Under the pieces are notes generated by a model. It was not told the origin of the DNA and made no database searches. It worked only from the letters and a program-made list of their open reading frames with translations. 64,000 bases of DNA from Pelomonas aquatica (GTDB lineage: Bacteria > Pseudomonadota > Gammaproteobacteria > Burkholderiales > Burkholderiaceae_C): NCBI RefSeq assembly GCF_026712205.1, contig NZ_JAPPUW010000022.1, positions 1 through 64,000 on the forward strand, in the 5' to 3' direction. Positions 49,357 to 56,952 of this stretch are shown here, in pieces. Made by a program: the position numbers and the translations under genes. How positions within the stretch are numbered: the first letter of the stretch is position 1; the number at the start of each line of letters is the position of its first letter.

Positions 49357-49920
49357 TCAGAGGAAGATAGCCAGGTTCGGTGTGCCGAGCACGGCCTGGT
49401 CGAGCAGGATCTCGCGGCGGGCCAGCTTGAAGCTGTTGCCGTCCTTGCGCAGGATGTCGTGGCGCTCCGCGCTAATCAGGTCGAACTCGTCGAAATTGAA
49501 ACGGCTGCGCGTGACCAGCAGATAGCTGACGACGGCGAACTCGTCGGGCTTGGCGGTTTTGCGCACAAGCACGTTGGTGACCAGGCGGCGGGTGCGCGAG
49601 GGCGGGTCCTCGGCCCAGGCGCTCTTGCCCGTGAGACGCATGATGCGGCCCATCACCGAGCGGTAGTCGTCGTGGTAGTGCTGCACGCTGCGGACATAGG
49701 TGGCGGCCTGATGGGCCGAGCCGCGAGTCTCGCGCAGCGGCGCGTTGTAGACCAGGTCGGTGGCCAGCGTCGCGGCCCATTCCGTCAGGCGGATCTGGTC
49801 GAGCAGCGCCGCCTCGTCATAGAGGAATTCGACGATGCGGTTGTACTCGGGCGCGCCCACCGGCACGCGCTCAAAGGTCTCGGTGGACTCCACGGCCTGG
49901 CTTTCAAGAACGGCTGACAT
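49357..49920 (-). CDS. Ring-hydroxylating dioxygenase, beta subunit
   Basis: A 187-residue small subunit of a Rieske dioxygenase with the SnoaL-like cone fold: EFLYDEAALLDQIRLTEWAATLATDLVYNAPL near the N-terminus, MGRIMRLTGKSAWAEDPPSRTRRLVTNVLV in the middle and the final sheet RHDILRKDGNSFKLARREILLDQAVLGTPNLAIFL. This is the normal family order and length. It has a structural role, supporting the alpha3-beta3 hexamer. It lies 36 bases after the alpha-subunit gene, with AGGAG before the ATG. A strong terminator follows. DitA2 is a comparable protein. Confidence 0.92.
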   Translation of the reverse strand: MSAVLESQAVESTETFERVPVGAPEYNRIVEFLYDEAALLDQIRLTEWAATLATDLVYNAPLRETRGSAHQAATYVRSVQHYHDDYRSVMGRIMRLTGKSAWAEDPPSRTRRLVTNVLVRKTAKPDEFAVVSYLLVTRSRFNFDEFDLISAERHDILRKDGNSFKLARREILLDQAVLGTPNLAIFL

Positions 49921-49956
49921 GACAGATTAGCTCCTTGGACTGATGTGGCGGGGGGG

Positions 49957-51354
49957 TCAGACTTCCGAGGTCATCAACTCGCGCCAGTACATCCACCAGT
50001 GCCACTGGGTGTCGTCCTTGGTGAAACCTTCGTTGACCATGCCAGGGCCGGGCCAGCCTTCGGGCGCGCCGGTCTCGTACACGGCCTGGTACTTGAGGGT
50101 CTGCTTTTTGCCCATCGCGCCCTTGGCGGAGAGCGTTATGTGGGGCCAGGTGTCTGAGTCGTCCTGCTCGACCATGCCCGAGGTGCCGAAGAGCTGGATC
50201 GTCTGCTTCAGGATGCGTTCGCGCAGTTCCTGCGGCGCGTCCTTCTCGGCCAGGATCCAGTTGACAAACTCGAGCTTGTCCGGGCCGCGCGGCACGTAGG
50301 CATGCAGCGTCAGCGAGCCCAGGACGGAACCGTCCGGCTGCGGGATGTAGACGAAGCCGAACAGCACATTCGGGAAGATGCCGCCCACCTGCGGCGGCAT
50401 TGTCGTCAGCACCTGCAACTGCTCGGGGCTGAGGTTGCGGGCCAGTTGCTCGACCATGTCCTTGTGCATGCCGGCGGGCGGGAGCGCGTCGAGCTTCTGC
50501 TGGACGCTGAGCTCCTTTGGATCCAGGCCGGTCAGGCGCGAGATCTTGCGGGCCAAGTCGATGCAGCGCAGCGCGTGGCCGTGCGGCGAGCTGATCTCGA
50601 CACCGTACATCTCCGGGCTCAGGTCGGCACTGGTGCCGTCCTCGTTCTTCTTGGCGTAGTTGCCGACCTCGCCGAGCCAGCGGTGCAGCGTCAGCGTGTG
50701 GAAGCCGTCGGCCGCGGACTGCTCGCCGGCGGCCTTCCAGTTCGCGCGGACGACGAAGCGCTGCGGCGGGCCGAGCACTTCCAGGCCGCGGTCGCTGCGC
50801 TTGAAGAGCATGTCGTAGTACCACTTGGCATCGCCGAGGAAGTCCTCGAAGGACGGGCCCTCAATGTTCCAGGTGGCGAAGATCAAGCCACCATAGAGGG
50901 TGACCCGGGCCTTCTTCAGGCCCAGTTCCTCCTTGCACATCATCTTGCCGTGCATGCACTCCTTCTCGACCGGCGCGCCGATGAAGTCGCCGTTCGGGCG
51001 GAAGGCCCAGCCGTGGTATATGCATTTGTGGATCTGCGTGTTGCCGCCGTCCAGCACGGAGACACGCATGCCGCGGTGCGGGCAGACGTTGAGCATCACG
51101 TGCACCTCGCCAGCCTTGTCGCGCGAGATGATGACCTGGTCCGAGCCCATGTCGCGGACAACGAAGTCGCCGGAGTTCGGGATCTCGGATTCATGGCCCA
51201 GGAAGTTCCAGATCTTGCCGAAGATGCGCTCCATCTCCAGTTCGTAGATCTCGGGATCGGAGAGGACCCTCATCTGGACTTCCCGCGTCGCGGGCAAGAC
51301 CAGGTCGGCGATCTTTGTGCCGTCGGCCAGCATCGGGCTCGTCTGCGTCAGCAT
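49957..51354 (-). CDS. Ring-hydroxylating dioxygenase, alpha subunit (Rieske)
   Basis: A 465-residue oxygenase large subunit. The Rieske [2Fe-2S] motif is C91-P-H93 and C111-x2-H114 (NVCPHRGM, CIYHGWAF). The mononuclear Fe(II) site is H219 and H224 (AADGFHTLTLH) with an Asp in VEQDDSD (398 or 399); D216 is the electron-bridging Asp. It should add both atoms of O2 to an aromatic ring, giving a cis-dihydrodiol, with electrons from the ferredoxin at 14578 and reductase at 58217. It is the first gene of a two-gene operon behind operator site H, which is nearly the same as site C of the ferredoxin operon. DitA1 is the suggested analogue. The substrate is not proven. Confidence 0.95.
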   Translation of the reverse strand: MLTQTSPMLADGTKIADLVLPATREVQMRVLSDPEIYELEMERIFGKIWNFLGHESEIPNSGDFVVRDMGSDQVIISRDKAGEVHVMLNVCPHRGMRVSVLDGGNTQIHKCIYHGWAFRPNGDFIGAPVEKECMHGKMMCKEELGLKKARVTLYGGLIFATWNIEGPSFEDFLGDAKWYYDMLFKRSDRGLEVLGPPQRFVVRANWKAAGEQSAADGFHTLTLHRWLGEVGNYAKKNEDGTSADLSPEMYGVEISSPHGHALRCIDLARKISRLTGLDPKELSVQQKLDALPPAGMHKDMVEQLARNLSPEQLQVLTTMPPQVGGIFPNVLFGFVYIPQPDGSVLGSLTLHAYVPRGPDKLEFVNWILAEKDAPQELRERILKQTIQLFGTSGMVEQDDSDTWPHITLSAKGAMGKKQTLKYQAVYETGAPEGWPGPGMVNEGFTKDDTQWHWWMYWRELMTSEV

Positions 51355-51387
51355 GCTTGTGCTCCTGTTTGTCTCTTCATCTAATAT

Positions 51388-51412
51388 AAGACACTATCGA
51401 CGATAGTGTGCA
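51388..51412. promoter_or_regulatory. 25-bp palindromic operator, site H
   Basis: AAGACACT-N9-AGTGTGCA; inside it, ACACTATCG-A-CGATAGTGT is a perfect 19-bp palindrome. It lies 34 bases before the Rieske alpha-subunit start. Its reverse complement matches site C of the ferredoxin operon in both half-sites. Confidence 0.6.
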
Positions 51413-51462
51413 TACAAATTATCGCGTGCCACAATGAGATCAATCCCACCGGACCGTGCCGC

Positions 51463-52494
51463 TCAGGGTTCGCGACCTGGCACGTTGCGCGCCGTCCCGT
51501 TGCGCAGGTCGGACTCCCCCCAGCCGAACCAGCGATCCGGCTCGCGGGTGTCACCGACTCGGCGCCAACGGCCTTCCTGCTGCGCAGTCACCGGGAATCC
51601 GCCGGTGAAGTCGGCCATCTCGCCGTAGCGGTCCGGCAGGAATTCCCACTGCTCCTGGCCCTCGACGGTGATGGTGACGGACTGGGCGAACCAGCTTTCC
51701 TTCTTGTGCACGACGCGCGCCTCCACATCAGTGGTGGTGCGGATCTCGCCCTTCTCGTTCTGGAAGATCGCGTAGCCGAGATGGTCGTGGCCCACCATGA
51801 AGGACCCGGTGTCCCAGGTGCCGTCCTTGTAGATGGTGACGAAGGACCACCAGGCCACGTGCTTCTTGTTGTTGACGATCGGATCCTTGCGGAAATGGAT
51901 CGCGCCGCCGTCGACCATGTAGGGCTGGTCCAGCGCCATCGCACCCTTCACCGGCCGCCCTTCGCAAGTGCCCTGCAGTTCGTACAGTTGGGAGACGTAG
52001 AACATGCCCCACTCCGGCCCGGGCAGGTACCACTGGAAGCCCTCGCCCATCAGCGCGCCGGACAGGTCGAACAAACCTTCTTCCTTCCAACTGATGCGCT
52101 CGCCCGAGGCCGCGATGCGCCAGGCATTGCCCTCCTCCCCCGGGACGCCCTGCCAGCACATGGAGCCCTCGCTCAGGCCGCGGTCTGGCATCGCCGTCAT
52201 GGCCTGGCTGGCGGTGCGGGCCTTGTCGATGCGTAGCGTCTGCCCGTCCACGCGGCTGGACTGGTAGATGAACTTCATCGGGTTGGGCGTGCTGTCCGGC
52301 GCATTAAGCGCGCGCACGAAGGCGTAGAGATGCCCCTCCTCATCCCGCACGCAGCCGAAGGGCGAGTGCTTGGTCAGCTTCAGGCCGTAGTAGCCGCGCG
52401 TGTCGGCCAGCGTCTCGGCAGACACCTTGTACGGCGCGATCAACATCTGGAAGACGAAGCCGCCCCGTTCGGGCGTGGTGGAAAAGGTCTTCAT
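51463..52494 (-). CDS. Uncharacterised 343-residue protein, paralogue of 33024
   Basis: A 343-residue protein of unknown function. It shares with the product at 33024 the start MKTFxxxPERGxFxFQML, SRVDGQTLRxDK, EWGMFYVSQLYELQGTCEGRPVKG, VNNKKHVAWWSFVTIYKDGT, and the end GRWRRVGDTREPDRWFGWGE. It is strand-rich, with no signal peptide or membrane segment. The start at 52494 matches the paralogue's start; the frame continues open upstream but that part is the shadow of the FAH gene. It is last in the SDR-FAH-51463 operon. Its company (ring-cleavage-product hydrolase, SDR) suggests an enzyme or binding protein of the pathway. Confidence 0.75.
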   Translation of the reverse strand: MKTFSTTPERGGFVFQMLIAPYKVSAETLADTRGYYGLKLTKHSPFGCVRDEEGHLYAFVRALNAPDSTPNPMKFIYQSSRVDGQTLRIDKARTASQAMTAMPDRGLSEGSMCWQGVPGEEGNAWRIAASGERISWKEEGLFDLSGALMGEGFQWYLPGPEWGMFYVSQLYELQGTCEGRPVKGAMALDQPYMVDGGAIHFRKDPIVNNKKHVAWWSFVTIYKDGTWDTGSFMVGHDHLGYAIFQNEKGEIRTTTDVEARVVHKKESWFAQSVTITVEGQEQWEFLPDRYGEMADFTGGFPVTAQQEGRWRRVGDTREPDRWFGWGESDLRNGTARNVPGREP

Positions 52495-52523
52495 CGGGGC
52501 GGCCTTCGCGAAGCGGATCGGGA

Positions 52524-53528
52524 TCAGGCGGCGGCCACGCGCTGGGGCCGCGTGATATGCGTGCGCAGGACGCCCAGGCCCTGGACCTCCAGTTCCACCA
52601 CGTCGTTGGCTTTCAGGTTGCGCAACTGCTCCAGGCCGCAACCGTTGCCGACGGTGCCCGAACCCAGGAACTCGCCCGGATACAGGGTCTCGGAGCGGGA
52701 GATGTGCTCGATCACCTCCTCGAAGGTCCAGCGCATCGTGCTCGTGCTGCCGCGGCCCCATTCCTCGCCGTTGACGCGGGCGATCATCGTCAGGTTGTAC
52801 GGGTCTTCGAGTTCGTCGGTGGTCACCAGGCAGGGGCCCATGACATTGGCCGTGTCGAAGTCCTTGCTCTTGGCCGGGCCCAGCATGCCGGACATCTCCA
52901 ACGCCTGCGTGTCGCGGGCGCTGATGTCGTTGAAGATCGTGTAGCCCACGACGTGCTTGCGGGCGTCGGCCTTGGCGACGTCCTTGGTCTTGCGGCCGAT
53001 ATAGCAGCCGAACTCCAGCTCGAAGTCGAGCGCCTTCGAGAAGCTGGGCCAGACCACGTCGTCGTCCGGACCGATCACCGCGAAGCGGTTGCACTTGTAG
53101 TAGATCGGCTGGCGGTTGAAGGTGGCGATCACCCGCTCGTCCGCCTTCGTACCCATTGCCGCCAGCGTGGCCTCGGGATCCGGTGTCTGCAACGCGCGGA
53201 TCTTGCGGGCCGCGGCAAAGCTCTGGCGCAGGTGCAGTTCGAAGCAGGAGCAGTCGCGCATCTGCGGCGGCGGCTGGATCGGTGCGTGCAGGTGCACTTG
53301 GTGGCGCAGCAGCACCGCCACCCGCGGTGCCAGCTCGACCAGCGAACGCGCATGGGCCATCGCCTCGTCGCCCGCCTCGATCAGCGAGAGCACGCTGGCC
53401 AGGCTCGGCGAGGTGGAACCGTGCAGTTCGCGCTGGGCCGCCTGCAGCGAGAGGATGGCCGAGTCCTGGTCGATGAAGGCGCCGGCATGCTGGACGCCCT
53501 GGGCGTCGGAGTAGGTGACGAGTCTCAT
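52524..53528 (-). CDS. Fumarylacetoacetate hydrolase-family protein (second)
   Basis: A 334-residue FAH protein, longer at the N-terminus than the one at 41673. The metal site is ALDFELEFGCYIG (D-x-E-x-E), followed by NDISARDTQALEMSGMLGPAKSKDFDTANVMGP and PGEFLGSGTVGNGCGLE. The layout is closer to true fumarylacetoacetase-like enzymes than to HpcE. It should hydrolyse a C-C bond in a dioxo acid or hydrate/isomerise a dienoate. No alpha/beta meta-cleavage hydrolase (HsaD/BphD) was seen in the window, so one of the two FAH proteins may take that place. It sits between an SDR and the uncharacterised 51463 gene. Confidence 0.92.
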   Translation of the reverse strand: MRLVTYSDAQGVQHAGAFIDQDSAILSLQAAQRELHGSTSPSLASVLSLIEAGDEAMAHARSLVELAPRVAVLLRHQVHLHAPIQPPPQMRDCSCFELHLRQSFAAARKIRALQTPDPEATLAAMGTKADERVIATFNRQPIYYKCNRFAVIGPDDDVVWPSFSKALDFELEFGCYIGRKTKDVAKADARKHVVGYTIFNDISARDTQALEMSGMLGPAKSKDFDTANVMGPCLVTTDELEDPYNLTMIARVNGEEWGRGSTSTMRWTFEEVIEHISRSETLYPGEFLGSGTVGNGCGLEQLRNLKANDVVELEVQGLGVLRTHITRPQRVAAA

Positions 53529-53549
53529 GGTTTCTTGTCGGGTGGATGG

Positions 53550-54251
53550 TCAGGTGCGGCCCGCGACGGGCAGCAAGGCGCCGGTGATCGCCGCAGCGTC
53601 ATCGGACAGCAGGAACTTGATCACGTAGCCCAGGGCCTGGGGCGTGACCCAGCGGTCGAAGGCGGCATCCGGCATGTCGGCGCGATTGGCCGGCGTGTCG
53701 ATGATGCTGGGCAGCACGGCATTGACGGTGATGCCGCGGTCCTTCAGTTCTTCGGCCAGCGCCTCGGTGAAGCGCATCACGCCGGCCTTCGACGCGGCGT
53801 AGGCGCCCATGCCGGTGGCAGCCTTCACCGCGCCGAGCGCGGCGATGTTGACGATGCGGCCACGGCCGTCGGTGCTCAGGTACGGCAACGCCGCCTGGCT
53901 CGCCGACACGGCGCTGCGCAGGTTCATCGCGTAGAGGCGGTCCCAGGTGTCCAGCTTGCCGTCGCCCACGGTCTCCCAGGCGAACCCGCCGGCGACGTTG
54001 ACCAGGCCATCGATGCGCTGCCAGCGCTGCCGGACCTGTGCAAATGCAGCAGCGGCCGCGCCAGCATCGCCCAGGTCCGCGCCGCCAATGGTCAGCACGC
54101 GGTCGCCGTCAGGCAGCCCCACCCCCGCCGGCGCCCTATCCAGCAGGGCGACACGCGCCCCCTCCTCCAGCAGCACCGCTGCCAGCGCCCGCCCCAGCGC
54201 GCCGAAGCCGCCGGTCACCACGAAAACCCGGTCAGACAGTGAGGAAGCCAT
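53550..54251 (-). CDS. SDR-family oxidoreductase (short)
   Basis: A 233-residue SDR: VFVVTGGFGALGRALAAVLLEEGARVALLDRA, LVNVAGGFAWETV, NIAALGAVKAATGMGAYAASKAGVMRFTEALAEEL with intact YAASK, and a shortened end (AAITGALLPVAG). It is the first gene of the minus-strand SDR-FAH-51463 operon and divergent from the amidohydrolase at 54340 across operator site I. The catalytic set is complete, so a real dehydrogenase; substrate unknown. Confidence 0.9.
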   Translation of the reverse strand: MASSLSDRVFVVTGGFGALGRALAAVLLEEGARVALLDRAPAGVGLPDGDRVLTIGGADLGDAGAAAAAFAQVRQRWQRIDGLVNVAGGFAWETVGDGKLDTWDRLYAMNLRSAVSASQAALPYLSTDGRGRIVNIAALGAVKAATGMGAYAASKAGVMRFTEALAEELKDRGITVNAVLPSIIDTPANRADMPDAAFDRWVTPQALGYVIKFLLSDDAAAITGALLPVAGRT

Positions 54252-54269
54252 CGTGAAAACCCTCTAAGT

Positions 54270-54294
54270 TATACATCTTGACTGAATATGTTCA
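54270..54294. promoter_or_regulatory. 25-bp palindromic operator, site I
   Basis: TATACATC-N9-TATGTTCA: strong right half; the left half keeps the T-N2-ACA core. It lies between the divergent SDR (54251, minus) and amidohydrolase (54340, plus) genes. CTGAA-TATG-TTCAG overlaps its right part. Confidence 0.45.
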
Positions 54295-54339
54295 GCTATT
54301 ACACTGCTTCGACACTGATGCGTCAACCGGGAGAGGCCC

Positions 54340-55350
54340 TTGCTGATTGATGTCCACGCCCATCTGTTCACTGCGGGCATGTTGAACAGGCATGAGTTCT
54401 GGGGGCCGTTCATGAAGCGCCAGGGGCTGACGGTTGGCCACTTCTCGCTGGGCACCAACAAGCACCGCAAGCCGGCGGGCACCGATGCCGAGGCCGAAGC
54501 CGCACTGCTGTCGAAGATGACGCACGCGAGCCGCCGCGCACTGATGGCCGAGCGCGGGGTCGACAAGCTGGTGCTGTCCACGCCATCGCATGCCTTCATG
54601 TACTGGGCCGACGACTTCGGCAACGAGTACGCACGGACCTGCAACGACGAGATGTCCCGGTACTGCGCGGAGGACCCCGAGCACTTCGCCTTCTGGGGCC
54701 ACGCCAACCTGGCCGACCCGAAAGAGGCCGTCAAGGAAATCGACCGGGCGGTCAAGCATCTGGGCGCCAAGGGCCTTTGCGTGGGCGGCGCGAACTTCAA
54801 CGGGCTGGAGGCCCACAGCGAGGAACTCTTGCCGCTCTGGGAGAAGCTGACGGAACTGGACGTGCCGGTCATGGTCCATGGCTACAACCAGTCCATCTGG
54901 CTGGGCGACCAGCATCACAAGGACAAGTTCGAGACCAGTTCCATCGTGGGCGACTGCGTGGACGAGACCCTGTTCTTCTGGTACCTGATCTGCGGCGGCG
55001 CGCTCGACGCCTTCCCGACGCTGAAGACCTACATCACCCACTCCGGCGGCATGGCCGTGTTCCAGCTTGGCCGCCTGGCCGAGCTGAACAAGGGCATGGC
55101 GCCGGATGCGCGCAACAAGCGCCCGCTGATGGACTACCTGCCCAACTTCTACTTCGACCTCGACGTGCACTCGCCCGCTCTGCGCCGCGGCGTGCTGGAG
55201 GTCGTCGGCGTGGACAGGCTGCTCTACGGTACCAACTTCGGCGGTGCCTACGACAACGGCGACCCGACCGAAGGCCTGGGCCTGAACGGCGCCGATCGCG
55301 AGAAGATCCGATCCGGCAATGCGATCGCCTTGCTGAAGCTCCAGCCATGA
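54340..55350 (+). CDS. ACMSD-like amidohydrolase (paralogue of 42521)
   Basis: A 336-residue amidohydrolase-2 protein. The start is TTG at 54340 behind GGGAGAGG; it gives MLIDVHAH, the same opening as the paralogue at 42521, which supports this rare start codon. Motifs: DVHAH (metal), PSHAFMYWAD, MVHGYNQSIW, ITHSGGMAVFQLGR and YGTNFGGAYD. Likely a decarboxylase or hydrolase acting on an aromatic or ring-cleavage acid. It is the first gene of a six-gene plus-strand operon behind operator site I and is joined to the DUF35 gene by ATGA. Confidence 0.9.
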   Translation: MLIDVHAHLFTAGMLNRHEFWGPFMKRQGLTVGHFSLGTNKHRKPAGTDAEAEAALLSKMTHASRRALMAERGVDKLVLSTPSHAFMYWADDFGNEYARTCNDEMSRYCAEDPEHFAFWGHANLADPKEAVKEIDRAVKHLGAKGLCVGGANFNGLEAHSEELLPLWEKLTELDVPVMVHGYNQSIWLGDQHHKDKFETSSIVGDCVDETLFFWYLICGGALDAFPTLKTYITHSGGMAVFQLGRLAELNKGMAPDARNKRPLMDYLPNFYFDLDVHSPALRRGVLEVVGVDRLLYGTNFGGAYDNGDPTEGLGLNGADREKIRSGNAIALLKLQP

Positions 55351-55763
55351 CCCGCAAGCTGCCCGCGCTCACTCCGGATACCGCACCGTTCTGGCAAGGC
55401 GGTGCCCAGGGCCTGCTGAACGTCCACCGCTGTTCCGCCTGTTCGCGCTGGTTCCACCCGCCGGCGCCGATCTGCCCGCATTGCCGCAGCTTTGACGTCG
55501 CTCCGCAGCCGGTGTCCGGCCACGGCAAGGTGCTGACCTTCACGATCAACCAGCAGGCCTGGACGCCCGACCTGGAGGCGCCGTATGTGGTCGCCATCAT
55601 CGAACTGGCCGAGCAGGCCGGGCTGCGGTTGACTAGCAATATCGTGCGCTGCGCACCGCAGGAGGTGCAGATCGACATGCCGGTGCGTGTGGTCTTCGAG
55701 CAGCAGGAGGACGTCTGGATCCCGCTGTTCGCTCCGCTTGAATCGAGGGTTGGCGATGTTTGA
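55347..55763 (+). CDS. DUF35 (zinc-ribbon/OB-fold) protein
   Basis: A 138-residue DUF35 protein: a rubredoxin-like zinc ribbon CSACSRWFHPPAPICPHC (C-x2-C ... C-x2-C), then an OB-fold (VSGHGKVLTFTINQQAW, YVVAIIELAEQAGLRLTSNIV). Such proteins pair with thiolase-like partners; in actinobacterial steroid degradation the DUF35 domain and Ltp2 form a retro-aldolase. Here the partner is the next gene, which starts 8 bases before this stop. The pairing is well known for the families; the reaction in this cluster is inferred. Confidence 0.9.
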   Translation: MTRKLPALTPDTAPFWQGGAQGLLNVHRCSACSRWFHPPAPICPHCRSFDVAPQPVSGHGKVLTFTINQQAWTPDLEAPYVVAIIELAEQAGLRLTSNIVRCAPQEVQIDMPVRVVFEQQEDVWIPLFAPLESRVGDV

Positions 55764-56946
55764 CCGGGTCTTCGAGAAGGACGTCGCCATCACCGGCATC
55801 GGGCAGTCGGAGGTCGGCCGGCCCTCGACGAAATCCGCCATGCGGCTGACGCTGGACGCCGCCTTCGAAGCCATCCAGGACGCCGGCCTCACGCCGGCCG
55901 ACATTGACGGCGTCTCCTGCTGGCCGGGCGACAACAACAACGGCAACAGCTTCTCCCCGGTGGGCCCGAATGCGCTAATCAGCGCCATGGGCCTGCAGGT
56001 GAACTGGTTCGGTGGCGGCTACGAAGGCCCGGGGCCGCTGGCCGGCGTCATCAATGGTGCGATGGCGATCGCCGCCGGCCTCGCCCGGCATGTCCTCGTG
56101 TTCCGCACGATCACCGAGGCGAGCGGCCGGCTGGTCGACAAGGGCGCCTCGGCGCTGACGAACAAGACCAGCGGCCGCGACACCAGCTACTTCTGGCAGT
56201 GGTACACGCCCTTCAACGTGCTCTCGGCCGTCAACCTGATGGCGATGTACGCGCAGCGGCACTTCCACGAGTTCGGGACCCGCCCCGAGCAACTGGCGCA
56301 GATCGCCCTCACCTGCCGCCGCAACGCCGTCTTGAATCCGAAGGCGGTGATGCGCAAGCCCATGGGCATGGACGACTACATGGCCTCGCGGATGATCTCC
56401 ACGCCGCTGCGCATGTTCGATTGCGACGTGCACTGCGATGCCTCGACGGCGCTGGTGCTGTCGCGCGCCGACGCCGCGAAGGACGGCCCGAACGCGCCGA
56501 TCCGCATCGAGGCGATCGGCGCGGCCCTGCACCAACCCTGGTCCTGGGACCAGATCTCGCTGACCGAGGGTGCGGCTTTCGATGTGGGCCGGATGATGTG
56601 GAACCGCACCGATCTGAAGCCGAGCGATGTGGGTAGCGCCCAGCTCTACGACGGCTTCTCCATCCTCACGATGATCTGGCTCGAAGCCATGGGCCTGTGC
56701 GCGCGCGGCGAGAGCGGCGCCTTCGTCGAGGGCGGCGCCCGCATAGCACGCGACGGCGTGCTGCCGATCAACACCAACGGCGGCCAGCTCTCCGGGGGAC
56801 GCACGCATGGCCTGGGTTATGTGCACGAAGCCTGCACCCAACTCTGGAGCCGCGCGGGCGACCGCCAGATCGCGCCGCACCAAGTCTCGGTCTGCGCCTC
56901 CGGCGGCGGGCCGCTCGGCGGCAGCCTGCTACTCGTCAGGGACTGA
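55756..56946 (+). CDS. Thiolase-like protein (SCPx/Ltp2 type), no nucleophilic Cys
   Basis: A 396-residue protein of the thiolase superfamily: ITGIGQSEVGRPSTKSAMRLTLDAAFEAIQDAGLTPADIDGV at the N-terminus, GGGYEGPGPLAG where thiolases carry the active Cys, INTNGGQLSGGRTHGLGYVHEA near the C-terminus and SVCASGGGPLGGSLLLVRD at the end. The nucleophilic Cys is absent, as in Ltp2-type aldol lyases that release a short acyl-CoA or aldehyde from a beta-hydroxyacyl-CoA. DitF of the diterpenoid cluster is also described as SCPx-like. It overlaps the DUF35 gene by 8 bases and probably forms a complex with it. The ATG at 55756 is used. Confidence 0.88.
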   Translation: MFDRVFEKDVAITGIGQSEVGRPSTKSAMRLTLDAAFEAIQDAGLTPADIDGVSCWPGDNNNGNSFSPVGPNALISAMGLQVNWFGGGYEGPGPLAGVINGAMAIAAGLARHVLVFRTITEASGRLVDKGASALTNKTSGRDTSYFWQWYTPFNVLSAVNLMAMYAQRHFHEFGTRPEQLAQIALTCRRNAVLNPKAVMRKPMGMDDYMASRMISTPLRMFDCDVHCDASTALVLSRADAAKDGPNAPIRIEAIGAALHQPWSWDQISLTEGAAFDVGRMMWNRTDLKPSDVGSAQLYDGFSILTMIWLEAMGLCARGESGAFVEGGARIARDGVLPINTNGGQLSGGRTHGLGYVHEACTQLWSRAGDRQIAPHQVSVCASGGGPLGGSLLLVRD

Positions 56947-56952
56947 ATCTCG

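Noticed and set aside
52495-53094. N-terminal extension of the 51463 protein to 543 residues
   Set aside because: The extra 200 residues are the out-of-frame shadow of the FAH gene; the paralogue at 33024 starts at the equivalent MKTF.
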